Counted from the first letter of the stretch, positions 24,612 to 32,447 are shown. The stretch is DNA of 64,000 nt from CAMUQR01 sp963516005 (GCA_963516005.1 CAUPYP010000001.1:186001-250000), one strand, 5' to 3'. Translations and numbers: made by a program. The notes: generated by a model from the sequence alone, not told the origin.

Positions 24612-26702
24612 CTATTTAGAACGTTTTTCGATGATTTCTTTAGCGACGTTAGGTGGAACTTCCTCATATTGCGCTAGTTCCATGCTGGAAGCAGCACGAC
24701 CTTGGCTCATTGAGCGCAGGTCAGAGGTGTATCCGAACATTGTACCGAGTGGCACAAAAGCTCGAATCAGCTTCACGCCAACAGACAAGTCTTCCATCGC
24801 CTCGATGCGACCACGGCGAGAGTTCAAATCACCAATCACATCACCCATGAACTCTTCGGGAGTAGTGACTTCAATTTTCATCACTGGCTCAAGCAGAATT
24901 GGGTTAGCTTGTTTGATACCATCGCGAGTTGCGTAAGCACCAGCCATCTTAAAGGCTAATTCGCTAGAGTCGACATCGTGGTAGCTACCATCATACAGAG
25001 TAGCTTTGACATCAACCACTGGATAACCAGCGATCACACCACCTTCCAGAGTCTCTTTAATACCCTGTTCAGTTGGTTTGCGATACTCTTGAGGCACCAC
25101 GCCACCTTTGATCTCATCGATGAATTCGAAGCCCTTGCCTGGTTCATTTGGTTCAAATTTAATCCAAACATCACCATATTGACCACGACCACCTGATTGT
25201 TTAATGTATTTACCTTGGACTGATGAAGTACCTTTGATACTTTCGCGGTAAGCCACTTGTGGTTCACCAACATTAGCTTCAACGTTAAATTCACGTTTCA
25301 TACGATCAATCAGAATCTCCAAGTGCAATTCACCCATACCGCTCATAATGGTTTGACCGGTTTCTTCGTTAGTGTGAACGCGGAAAGTTGGGTCTTCTTC
25401 AGCCAGACGATTTAGGGCGATACCCATTTTTTCTTGGTCGGCTTTTGATTTTGGCTCAACAGCGATTGATACTGGTGGCTCAGAAAACTCAATACCTTCC
25501 AGAATTACTGGATGAGCTGGATCACAGAAAGTCGCACCAGTGCGGACATTCTTAATACCAACCACCGCAGCGATGTCACCCGCACAAACTTCGTCAATGT
25601 CGGTGCGCTTGTCGGCGTGCATACGAACGATACGGCCAACGCGTTCTTTTTCACCGCTCATGGTGTTTAAGATGTAAGAACCAGCTTTTAATTTACCAGA
25701 GTAAATACGAACGAAGATCAACTTACCAACAAATGGGTCAGTTGCGATTTTGAAGGCTAGACCTGCCATCGGTTCGTTTTCATCAGAGTGTTTGGCAACT
25801 TCTTCGCCAGTTTTTGGATTAGTACCAATAATTGATGGAATGTCAATTGGGCTTGGGAGGTAATCAGTCATCAAGTCAAGCACTTTTTCGACAATCACGC
25901 CACGGCCGTCACCACCGGTCACTAGGAAGAAATCACCGCCTAGGACACGTTTGCGTAGAGCTGATTTCAGCTCGTCGATTGAGATTGCTTCTTCACCCTC
26001 GGAGAAGAACTTTTCCATCAAAGCGTCATCAGCTTCCACCGCCGCTTCCACTAGGGCTGAACGAGCTTCCTTAGCCTTGTCAAGCATATCTGCTGGAATC
26101 TCGCCGACGATCAATGCCTTATCCGAGAACTCTTTGTAGGTGTAAGATTTCATGTCGATCAAGTCAACCACACCGCAAATGTCTTTTTCAAAACCAATTG
26201 GCAAGTGAATCGGCATGGCGTTTTTGTTCAAACGCTTGCGGATACTGTCGAGTGATTTGTAGAAATCACCACCAGTTTGGTTAATTTTGTTGACGAAACA
26301 GATACGAGGCACGCCGTATTTGTCGGCTTGACGCCAAACAGTTTCGGACTGTGCTTCAACGCCCATTTTACCATCGAATACTGTCACTGCACCGTCTAGC
26401 ACGCGGAGTGAACGCTCCACCTCAGCGGTAAAGTCGATGTGACCTGGGGTGTCAATAATGTTAATCTTGCAATCTTTCCAGAAACAAGTCACCGCAGCGG
26501 AAGTAATCGTAATACCACGCTCTTTTTCTTGCTCCATCCAGTCAGTGGTTGCACCGCCGTCGTCGCCACGCACAGTACCGATTTTGTGATTAATACCAGT
26601 GCGGTACAAAATACCTTCGGTCGTAGTAGTTTTACCAGCGTCAATGTGCGCGATGATACCGACGTTACGGATTTTATCAAGTGTAAATTTCTTTTCTGCC
26701 AT
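24612..26702 (-). CDS. fusA: Elongation factor G
   Basis: 696 residues. AHIDAGKTTTTEGIL, switch I ERGITITSAAVT, DTPGHIDFTAEVERSLRVLDG and NKINQTGGDF are intact, as is the domain IV loop (PQEYRKPTEQG). Drives translocation. Third gene of the str unit, 24 bases after S7. Confidence 0.98.
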   Translation of the reverse strand: MAEKKFTLDKIRNVGIIAHIDAGKTTTTEGILYRTGINHKIGTVRGDDGGATTDWMEQEKERGITITSAAVTCFWKDCKINIIDTPGHIDFTAEVERSLRVLDGAVTVFDGKMGVEAQSETVWRQADKYGVPRICFVNKINQTGGDFYKSLDSIRKRLNKNAMPIHLPIGFEKDICGVVDLIDMKSYTYKEFSDKALIVGEIPADMLDKAKEARSALVEAAVEADDALMEKFFSEGEEAISIDELKSALRKRVLGGDFFLVTGGDGRGVIVEKVLDLMTDYLPSPIDIPSIIGTNPKTGEEVAKHSDENEPMAGLAFKIATDPFVGKLIFVRIYSGKLKAGSYILNTMSGEKERVGRIVRMHADKRTDIDEVCAGDIAAVVGIKNVRTGATFCDPAHPVILEGIEFSEPPVSIAVEPKSKADQEKMGIALNRLAEEDPTFRVHTNEETGQTIMSGMGELHLEILIDRMKREFNVEANVGEPQVAYRESIKGTSSVQGKYIKQSGGRGQYGDVWIKFEPNEPGKGFEFIDEIKGGVVPQEYRKPTEQGIKETLEGGVIAGYPVVDVKATLYDGSYHDVDSSELAFKMAGAYATRDGIKQANPILLEPVMKIEVTTPEEFMGDVIGDLNSRRGRIEAMEDLSVGVKLIRAFVPLGTMFGYTSDLRSMSQGRAASSMELAQYEEVPPNVAKEIIEKRSK

Positions 26703-26726
26703 AAATATATGTCCCCAACCCTAATA

Positions 26727-27203
26727 TTATCGTGCAAAATGCGCGAAAGCACGGTTGGCTTCGGCCATTTTGTGAGTATCTTCTTTTTTCTTAAAGGCAA
26801 TGCCAGTTTCGTTGTAAGCGTCAACGATTTCAGTACCAAGACGTTTGACGTAAGGCATGCCTGATTTTGAGCGTGAAGCTTGAACTAGCCAGCTAAACGC
26901 AAAGTGTTGTTGGCGGTGACCCGAAATTGGGTATGGAATCTGATAGTTAGCACCACCGACACGAGTTGAACGGACTTCGAAGCTTGGTGAAATATTTTTG
27001 AGGGCTTTTTCGAAAACTTCGAGTGGATTATCGCTTTTTAGAGTGCGAGCGGCCATTTCCAAAGCGCCATAAACCGCTTTTTCCGCTACTTCTTTTTTGC
27101 CGTTTAACATTGATTTGTTGATTAATTTTTGCACCAAAACGCTGTTATATTTGCGGTCTGGTTTAACAGTTCGTTGTAGTTTTGCAGTAACTTTGCGAGG
27201 CAT
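26727..27203 (-). CDS. rpsG: 30S ribosomal protein S7 (uS7)
   Basis: 158 residues. MPRKVTAKLQRTVKPDRKYNS, then KLINKSMLNGKKEVAEK and VGGANYQIPYPI, are typical. Primary binder of the 16S 3' major domain. Confidence 0.97.
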   Translation of the reverse strand: MPRKVTAKLQRTVKPDRKYNSVLVQKLINKSMLNGKKEVAEKAVYGALEMAARTLKSDNPLEVFEKALKNISPSFEVRSTRVGGANYQIPYPISGHRQQHFAFSWLVQASRSKSGMPYVKRLGTEIVDAYNETGIAFKKKEDTHKMAEANRAFAHFAR

Positions 27204-27205
27204 GA

Positions 27206-27619
27206 CTATTTGTTTCCTTTCTTCGCACCGTATTTGCTACGACCTTGTTTGCGATCAGCTACACCTTGGAGGTCGAGCGCACCACGAACGATGTGATAAC
27301 GCACACCTGGAAGGTCAGGCACACGACCACCACGCACCAACACTACGGCGTGCTCTTGGAGGTTGTGACCTTCACCACCGATATATGCCCAAACTTCTTG
27401 ACCATTAGTCAAACGGACACGAGCGACTTTACGAAGCGCTGAGTTCGGTTTCTTCGGGGTTTTGGTAGTGACTTTAACACAAACACCACGTTTAAATGGT
27501 GAGTTTTGCTCGTAACGACGAGTCTTGAGGGTGTTGGTGATTGAACCAAGCGCTGGCGACTTTGATTTTTTAGCCGCGGTTTTGCGTGGTTTACGCACCA
27601 ACTGATTGATTGTTGGCAT
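27206..27619 (-). CDS. rpsL: 30S ribosomal protein S12 (uS12)
   Basis: 137 residues from MPTINQLVRKPRKT; 18 in-frame codons upstream are leader. RGVCVKVTTKTPKKPNSALRKVARVRL and GRVPDLPGVRYHIVRGALD are diagnostic, covering the streptomycin-related lysines (PKKPNSA, loop after VPDLPG). First gene of the str unit. Confidence 0.98.
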   Translation of the reverse strand: MPTINQLVRKPRKTAAKKSKSPALGSITNTLKTRRYEQNSPFKRGVCVKVTTKTPKKPNSALRKVARVRLTNGQEVWAYIGGEGHNLQEHAVVLVRGGRVPDLPGVRYHIVRGALDLQGVADRKQGRSKYGAKKGNK

Positions 27620-27760
27620 TTTTAAAAAATACTCCCTATGTTTTAAGTAATATAACGACCGTTTCGGCAGCACCCTACTTTAGTCGTGTTATTTATCCAA
27701 GATAGTTCCGTGGTACACAACACGAACAATCTCGATAAATCGAAACTCTTTGTCATTATA
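27620..27760 (-). promoter_or_regulatory. rpsL promoter and leader
   Basis: TTGTTATAAT (-10 at 27755-27760), then a leader of about 130 nt in which TCGTGTT (27719-27725) pairs with AACACGA (27684-27690). Possibly a feedback site. Confidence 0.5.
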
Positions 27761-27801
27761 ACAAAAATTTGATTAAAAAGCAAGATTTAAGGACAGCTTG
27801 G

Positions 27802-28614
27802 TTAGCGATATTGCAGATGAATCATTTTCACCATACGCAGACGATCGGACATTATCATGTTAAATTTGGTGGATAATTTTAGACCTTTTTTGTCGATGTG
27901 GCGATAGAACGGCTCATCTGCCAGCACCTGGACATTATTGGCAATATTCGATGCCAGTTCCTTGGCAGAATCTACACAAAAATACATTTGAGCGTCGGCA
28001 TGACCGACTTGTTTCATCCATTTTTGGCACATCAGACGCAGTCCTCGTTGATTCACTGCATCGAACACCATCTCAATCACGCCGTAAGTTCCAAGCATTC
28101 GCAACAAGCCTAGGACTTGTTTTTGCTCAAAATAATAAAACAAACCGCTAGCCGTAATCAGTAGTGGCACGTCACCGACTTCCTCGCGGACCTGGCGAAG
28201 CCACTGCTTAGAAAAAGCGTCAGTCGCTAGGAGTTTTTCGCGATTTGATTCTGGCAGAAGCGTCTTGCGGTATTCAATCACCTCTGGCAAATCCACTCCG
28301 TACCAGCGAGTCTGACCGTTGTCGTTGCGATTGGAGGCAGTTTCAAGTCCGCAACCAAGTTGAACGATCACACCATCTGGGTGACGTGATAAGAAATCTT
28401 GAATATGTCGATCGATATTGGCACTACGCACTGCCGACGCTAGGTAGGTATATTGGGTTTGGGTATGATTAGTCAGTACTTCGGCTGGCAGTTGAGACTT
28501 GAGAGTCAGCGCTGTTTTATCATATAAAATCGACGGAAAATGCTCACTGGCATAAATCCTGCCTAGCATCGGCACAAACAGCGTGCTTTCGACGGTTCCT
28601 AAATGAGTAGTCAT
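27802..28614 (-). CDS. LCM-family SAM-dependent methyltransferase
   Basis: 270 residues from MTTHLGTVESTLF; TATAAT overlaps the region upstream, so longer starts are rejected. Motif I is VIVQLGCGLETA with the acidic ribose-binding loop YGVDLPEVI, followed by LLITASGLFYYFE. This is the leucine carboxyl methyltransferase/TcmP-like O-methyltransferase layout. Target unknown. Confidence 0.85.
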   Translation of the reverse strand: MTTHLGTVESTLFVPMLGRIYASEHFPSILYDKTALTLKSQLPAEVLTNHTQTQYTYLASAVRSANIDRHIQDFLSRHPDGVIVQLGCGLETASNRNDNGQTRWYGVDLPEVIEYRKTLLPESNREKLLATDAFSKQWLRQVREEVGDVPLLITASGLFYYFEQKQVLGLLRMLGTYGVIEMVFDAVNQRGLRLMCQKWMKQVGHADAQMYFCVDSAKELASNIANNVQVLADEPFYRHIDKKGLKLSTKFNMIMSDRLRMVKMIHLQYR

Positions 28615-28621
28615 TACTGTC

Positions 28622-28627
28622 ATTATA
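28622..28627 (-). promoter_or_regulatory. -10 box, leaderless methyltransferase gene
   Basis: TATAAT, 7 bases before ATG 28614. Confidence 0.6.
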
Positions 28628-28648
28628 CGCCGTTTTTTGTAAAAAAGA

Positions 28649-28674
28649 AAAAAGCCCAGACTACTGTCTGAGCT
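28649..28674 (-). terminator. Terminator A of a duplicated pair
   Basis: AGCTCAGAC-AGTA-GTCTGGGCT followed by TTTTTT. The same hairpin recurs at 29412-29438 behind the paralogous gene. Confidence 0.85.
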
Positions 28675-28687
28675 ATAGAATAAGACT

Positions 28688-29125
28688 TTATTGCTTTTTA
28701 TCACTATCACTTTTTTCATTACGTGGGAGTGCGTAGTATACACTCCTACAGTGATAGTCGTGCATCTTCCTAAACGCCGCATTGATGGCGTTATGAAAAT
28801 GCGCGGGTGGGTGAACTGACCACTCATCATCTTCGAAAACAGTGATGTTTTCTAGGATGGCTTCGTTGCCGTTAATCGCTACTATTTTGTCGATTTGACA
28901 GCTTTCGCCGTAGCGATTGTGGTCGGCTTGTATTACTACATCACCGACCTTAACGACGAAGAGGGCGTGATTACCCTTTGACAAGTGGCCACCATTAGGC
29001 ACGTAAGTCGGACGCTTCTTTGAGCCGTTCGACTTACAGATTATCACCGCGTTGCCAGTGTTAGTGGCTCCGCCCCCGCACTCCCAAAGTGCGGGTTGGT
29101 TTGTCTTTGTTCTTTCTATTCTCAT
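28688..29125 (-). CDS. Hypothetical protein, paralog of 29467-29892
   Basis: 145 residues. It shares with the neighbouring protein the order LW-E-G, VIC, KKR, HALFVVxxGD, then a Cys/Tyr end (YHCRSVYYALP). The shared core (GNHALFVVKVGDVVIQAD) looks like a small beta-rich domain. Ribosome site GGAGGG. It is preceded by a highly structured leader of about 220 nt. Function unknown. Confidence 0.7.
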   Translation of the reverse strand: MRIERTKTNQPALWECGGGATNTGNAVIICKSNGSKKRPTYVPNGGHLSKGNHALFVVKVGDVVIQADHNRYGESCQIDKIVAINGNEAILENITVFEDDEWSVHPPAHFHNAINAAFRKMHDYHCRSVYYALPRNEKSDSDKKQ

Positions 29126-29350
29126 TTTTACCCTCCAATTCTGAGCGCCCTATCGGTAAAAGTAGATTTCTCCACTACGCTCATTTAAAAAATAAAATAC
29201 ACTACCCGGTCTTGAGCAGTACTCAACCTAACTTTTTCTTAAGCTAAGTACTACCCAAGACTGAACAAAAACCAGTGACTTGTGCTTCGTCTTATTTTTT
29301 AAAAGTACTAGGTCGTAATTAGACCTGAGGCGTAATCTCATTTGATTACT
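29126..29350 (-). promoter_or_regulatory. Long structured 5' leader, candidate cis-regulatory RNA
   Basis: From the start side: GTAATC/GATTAC (29332-29349) and AGGTC/GACCT (29310-29326). A 12-bp A/T stem (29292-29303 with 29184-29195) encloses a hairpin of about 22 bp at 29209-29262 (GTCTTG, GTAGTACT and AGCTTAA arms, loop GAAAAAG). A last TGAGC/GCTCA stem (29143-29183) sits beside the GGAGGG ribosome site. No known RNA family recognised. Confidence 0.65.
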
Positions 29351-29356
29351 TTGATA

Positions 29357-29385
29357 ATTATACCACACCTTTATATAAAAGTCAA
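29357..29385 (-). promoter_or_regulatory. Promoter of the structured-leader gene
   Basis: -35 TTGACT (29380-29385), 17-bp spacer, -10 TATAAT (29357-29362). Confidence 0.8.
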
Positions 29386-29411
29386 TACTAATATAAACAT
29401 TTTCTGAAAAG

Positions 29412-29438
29412 AAAAAAGCCCAGACTACTGTCTGAGCT
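29412..29438 (-). terminator. Terminator B of a duplicated pair
   Basis: Same hairpin and flanking A run as at 28649-28674. Confidence 0.85.
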
Positions 29439-29466
29439 GTAAAGAAGATAAAAAGCTACTCGAGTA

Positions 29467-29892
29467 CTAATCAGGTAGAGCATAGCGAACATCACTGCAT
29501 TGATAACAGTACATCTTCGCCTTGACGGCGCTCTTGGCATCGCTTAATCTTTCATCAAATTTACGCCACCAACGTTTCCCGTTGTAAGAATTAGTTCGGC
29601 GCAATATTGGGCCGTACTCCTGATCAATCCCAATGACCTCGTAGACTACATACTTCTCGCGCTTTCCTTCGTAGCTAGAGAGTATAGTGTAATCACCAAT
29701 CGCCACTACAAATAGCGCATGGCCGTCCAAGGCTATCCCCGCATCTGACTTAAGATGTACTCGCTTTTTGGGAGCGCCATCTGCATCGCAGATCACACAG
29801 GCACTCCCAAAATCCTTACCTATTTTAGCTCCATATTCCCAGACTGCCCATAGTCCAGAAATAGGAGTTATTGTCGTTCTGATCCCTTCCAT
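29467..29892 (-). CDS. Hypothetical protein, paralog of 28688-29125
   Basis: 141 residues with the shared pattern LWAVWEYG, ACVICDADGAPKKR, DGHALFVVAIGDYTIL and C-terminal CSDVRYALPD. No catalytic motif is evident. Ribosome site AAGGAGGGG. Leader hairpin AGTTTGC/GCAAACT. Own promoter and terminator. Confidence 0.7.
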   Translation of the reverse strand: MEGIRTTITPISGLWAVWEYGAKIGKDFGSACVICDADGAPKKRVHLKSDAGIALDGHALFVVAIGDYTILSSYEGKREKYVVYEVIGIDQEYGPILRRTNSYNGKRWWRKFDERLSDAKSAVKAKMYCYQCSDVRYALPD

Positions 29893-29958
29893 ATTTCCCC
29901 TCCTTAATTATAAAATACTACTCTAAAATACTAAGTTTGCCCCAGCAAACTCTTTTTA

Positions 29959-29987
29959 ATTATGACACACTTTATTTTAAAACACAA
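29959..29987 (-). promoter_or_regulatory. Promoter of the 141-residue gene
   Basis: -35 TTGTGT (29982-29987), 17-bp spacer, -10 CATAAT (29959-29964). Confidence 0.7.
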
Positions 29988-30017
29988 GTAGCATATCATA
30001 AATCTCCACGAACAACA

Positions 30018-30038
30018 AAGCCCGACCACCTATCGGGA
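30018..30038 (-). terminator. Weak terminator after the 92-residue gene
   Basis: CCCGA/TCGGG stem followed by CTTTGTTGTT. Confidence 0.5.
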
Positions 30039-30051
30039 GACACCTAAGAGC

Positions 30052-30330
30052 TTATGGAAAAACCCAAAATTTCACTTCATTGTGAGGTGTTTGGCCAAGC
30101 TTGCGCCAACGAATAATCCGATACCACGGACCTTGATACGCACAAGTCCCGCCGTCATTGAGGCAGGTTTCGAACCGAACTTTAGAAAAAGGTGGCTCTT
30201 TGTCTGCATTGAGCGCCATATAGTCAGCTCCCAGCATTACCATCGGAATTAGTATGATTAAAATTATCAATCCGCCCATAATTAGTGGCCATTTGTGATT
30301 CTTTTTGGGGTTAAGAGAGTTATTGGGCAT
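30052..30330 (-). CDS. Small single-pass membrane protein, unknown
   Basis: 92 residues. A Lys/Asn N-terminus precedes one helix (about 14-34, PLIMGGLIILIILIPMVML). The outside part has a Cys pair (ETCLNDGGTCAYQG) that could form a disulfide. Ribosome site AAAGGACGG. Similar in size and design to the 91-residue protein at 6388 but without clear sequence identity. Confidence 0.65.
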   Translation of the reverse strand: MPNNSLNPKKNHKWPLIMGGLIILIILIPMVMLGADYMALNADKEPPFSKVRFETCLNDGGTCAYQGPWYRIIRWRKLGQTPHNEVKFWVFP

Positions 30331-30392
30331 AAATCCGTCCTTTATTTATGCTTGTGATTATATAAAAACCGCCCTAAAAAGCAATGATATGT

Positions 30393-30420
30393 AAAAACCA
30401 CAGCCATATTCAGCTGTGGT
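30393..30420 (-). terminator. Terminator after the 166-residue gene
   Basis: ACCACAGC/GCTGTGGT stem followed by TTTTT. Confidence 0.85.
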
Positions 30421-30455
30421 TATTTGTGATGATAGAAAGATTCAGCTTACTCACG

Positions 30456-30956
30456 TCAAACTGCAATTGACATCACTGATTTATTCTGTCTAGCAGTCTT
30501 AATCAACTTAAGCAAGAAAAGCTTATTGATGCTAAGACCTTCTAGCAAGTAAGTTTCGCCAGTTGCGGTCGTGACGCGAAAATAAGCATTGATCAGTGCA
30601 CAGAGTCTCAAGGTAAGATTCTTATCGAGCGCATTGCGTTTTGCTATTAGTTTATCGACAATAGTATCAACTGATGCGCGGAATCGCTCTCGCAAACCAT
30701 CAATTTTTTCGCAAATTGCAACACAATTTTGCAATTCATCTCCATGGATCACTTCAAACTTAGTGATGGCAAATTGAATTTCTTCATTATCTGAGATTTC
30801 ATTGTGGTTATAAATTCTCCCGCTAATCTCCCAATCAGCGTCCAATTCAATTGGATGAGTCTCTAGGATGAAACTAACCATTTTTGCCAAATGAGCATCC
30901 TGAGTGAGATACCAGTCACTCAACACTAAGCATTGTGAATCATTTACATCTGTCAT
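30456..30956 (-). CDS. Hypothetical protein, likely paralog of 31089-31544
   Basis: 166 residues, acidic, soluble. The C-terminal part (INAYFRVTTATGETYLLEGLSINKLFLLKLIKTA) aligns by eye with MSTYVIITLDGCTLLLRGIDADEAFLASLCEAL of the next gene. Ribosome site AAAGGAGG. Function unknown. Confidence 0.7.
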   Translation of the reverse strand: MTDVNDSQCLVLSDWYLTQDAHLAKMVSFILETHPIELDADWEISGRIYNHNEISDNEEIQFAITKFEVIHGDELQNCVAICEKIDGLRERFRASVDTIVDKLIAKRNALDKNLTLRLCALINAYFRVTTATGETYLLEGLSINKLFLLKLIKTARQNKSVMSIAV

Positions 30957-31022
30957 TTTTCCTCCTTTAATCTTTCTATTTTTAAATAACTATTAGCTCC
31001 GTAGTGAGCCAACCGGACAAAT

Positions 31023-31049
31023 ATTATAAGATTATTGCAGTTTTGTCAA
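31023..31049 (-). promoter_or_regulatory. Promoter of the 166-residue gene
   Basis: -35 TTGACA (31044-31049), with TATAAT at 15 bp or TAATAT at 17 bp. Confidence 0.65.
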
Positions 31050-31053
31050 TAAT

Positions 31054-31080
31054 AAAACCACGGCTGTGAGTAACCGTGGT
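31054..31080 (-). terminator. Terminator after the 151-residue gene
   Basis: ACCACGG/CCGTGGT stem followed by TTTATTATT. It directly abuts the -35 box of the next unit. Confidence 0.8.
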
Positions 31081-31088
31081 ATAAAACT

Positions 31089-31544
31089 TTAATATCTGGC
31101 TTTTAATGCCTCACATAAGCTTGCCAAGAATGCCTCATCAGCATCAATACCCCTGAGGAGTAGAGTGCAACCATCCAAGGTAATAATAACATATGTCGAC
31201 ATTAAAAAGATCAACAAATCAATTGTATCGCTTCTTAAGCAATCAACCTGATGAAGTTTCAGCGTTTCTTGTATTGCAACTGCATCCTCGTGAGAAACAG
31301 GAAGCATATCACTAAGATACTTACTCACACTCCTAACGGTGTATTGAACGAGATTTGCCGTCTCCACTGATTGACCGTCAGTGATATTGCCAGCGATCTT
31401 AAGATTTGGTTGATCAAAGACCAATTCACGCACATTTTGATCATAAATCAGACTGCTGAGCGTAGTGGCGGATGCCCTACTCCCCTTATCCTTTTTAAGA
31501 TTCCAATTAAAAATCCTCTTATTAGTTTGTATCTCTATTTTCAT
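31089..31544 (-). CDS. Hypothetical protein, likely paralog of 30456-30956
   Basis: 151 residues. A beta-rich N-terminus (KIEIQTNKRIFNWNLKKDKG) is followed by a helical half. C-terminal motif as in the neighbouring 166-residue protein. Ribosome site AGGAGGG. Own promoter and terminator. No family recognised. Confidence 0.7.
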   Translation of the reverse strand: MKIEIQTNKRIFNWNLKKDKGSRASATTLSSLIYDQNVRELVFDQPNLKIAGNITDGQSVETANLVQYTVRSVSKYLSDMLPVSHEDAVAIQETLKLHQVDCLRSDTIDLLIFLMSTYVIITLDGCTLLLRGIDADEAFLASLCEALKARY

Positions 31545-31591
31545 TTTACCCTCCTAAATATAAAGTTTTTTTAAAAAGCTAACTCTTTTTA

Positions 31592-31620
31592 ATTTTATAA
31601 TATTTTAATCATAATGTCAA
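31592..31620 (-). promoter_or_regulatory. Promoter of the 151-residue gene
   Basis: -35 TTGACA (31615-31620), 17-bp spacer, -10 TAAAAT (31592-31597). Confidence 0.75.
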
Positions 31621-31672
31621 TAAGCGATGTATCCTGGCGCAAGATTTTAAAAACAAACTCTCGAGTTTTATA

Positions 31673-32023
31673 CTAAAAGTCGTTATCAAGCTCTTGAATA
31701 ATCCGCTGATTAAAATAGTCCATAATTAGCCGGTATCGTTTTTGCGTATCAAGTTCAGTTTGCTGAAGAGAATTAATATACTCCACAAACTCATTAAACA
31801 CAATGTAGTTAGGCTGTTTTTCCCAATCAGCATAACAATAGTCATCGTCATAATGATTAGTCATTTCTGAAAGATAGTCAATTTCCATCGACTGTAATTG
31901 TTCACTATCATTAATTAAAGCATAATATAATGCCAAACAGCACAGCGATAGATATTTATGTTGATTATTTTTTGGCGACAGCGTTTTAGTAATAATATCA
32001 ATTTTCGTTAATGCTTCGTTCAT
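31673..32023 (-). CDS. Hypothetical acidic helical protein
   Basis: 116 residues from MNEALTKIDIITKTL. The longer frame is rejected because TATAAT lies 6 bases upstream of this ATG. Tyr- and Asp-rich (YDDDYCYADWEKQPNY). Unlike the other unknown genes around it, it appears leaderless. Function unknown. Confidence 0.6.
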   Translation of the reverse strand: MNEALTKIDIITKTLSPKNNQHKYLSLCCLALYYALINDSEQLQSMEIDYLSEMTNHYDDDYCYADWEKQPNYIVFNEFVEYINSLQQTELDTQKRYRLIMDYFNQRIIQELDNDF

Positions 32024-32029
32024 ATTTTT

Positions 32030-32035
32030 ATTATA
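32030..32035 (-). promoter_or_regulatory. -10 box, leaderless 116-residue gene
   Basis: TATAAT, 6 bases before ATG 32023. Confidence 0.55.
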
Positions 32036-32059
32036 TAAAAAAGTCTTTAAAGAACAAGA

Positions 32060-32084
32060 AAAAGGCGTTTCATATAGAAACACC
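32060..32084 (-). terminator. Terminator after the 80-residue gene
   Basis: GGTGTTTC-TATAT-GAAACGCC followed by TTTTTC. Confidence 0.8.
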
Positions 32085-32089
32085 AGTAG

Positions 32090-32332
32090 CTAGAGATTGT
32101 TGGTTAAATATTTAATTTCTGCCCAGTCTCGATCAATTTCATCTTGACTCTTGTCTTTGTCTTGAATGAAAGCTGCTAAATTAAAAATGCGTTCGAGCTG
32201 TGGCACTTTGTTAACATAATCGACAAAATCGTCATCAAGAGCTAATTGGACAATTGCATTGCAAGACTCTTGAGGGTTGGTATTTTGTTGAATGATTGTC
32301 AAAATTTTTTCCTTGTAATCAAAGTCAAACAC
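32090..32332 (-). CDS. Hypothetical 80-residue protein with GTG start
   Basis: Start GTG at 32332 (reads VFDFDYKEKILTIIQQN), with AAGGAG formed by the last codons of the preceding small ORF. A longer frame with ATG further upstream would overlap that ORF and lacks a ribosome site. Acidic and helical. Probably translationally coupled. Function unknown. Confidence 0.55.
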   Translation of the reverse strand: MFDFDYKEKILTIIQQNTNPQESCNAIVQLALDDDFVDYVNKVPQLERIFNLAAFIQDKDKSQDEIDRDWAEIKYLTNNL

Positions 32333-32333
32333 T

Positions 32334-32447
32334 TTACTCCTTATCAAAGTCATCCAAAACATCTGTTTGGACTCTTTCGTCCTTACAGTTATCACCACTT
32401 ACTAATACTTTTACATCTTGATTATTGCTTTGAATATCCCAGCTCAT
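32334..32447 (-). CDS. 37-residue small ORF upstream of the 80-residue gene
   Basis: MSWDIQSNNQDVKVLVSGDN... ends in DDFDKE. It has the strong ribosome site AAGGAGGG five bases before ATG and its own promoter. Its final Lys-Glu codons (AAGGAG) double as the ribosome site of the next gene. Acidic, no membrane helix. Confidence 0.55.
   Translation of the reverse strand: MSWDIQSNNQDVKVLVSGDNCKDERVQTDVLDDFDKE

Noticed and set aside
28649..29438. Repeated hairpin as a mobile repeat (REP/MITE) or CRISPR repeat
   Set aside because: Only two copies were seen, each placed exactly as a terminator behind paralogous genes, with no spacers, target duplications or cas genes.
32090..32398. Longer 102-residue version of the 80-residue protein
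   Set aside because: It would overlap the 37-codon ORF in another frame and its ATG has no ribosome site, while the GTG at 32332 does.
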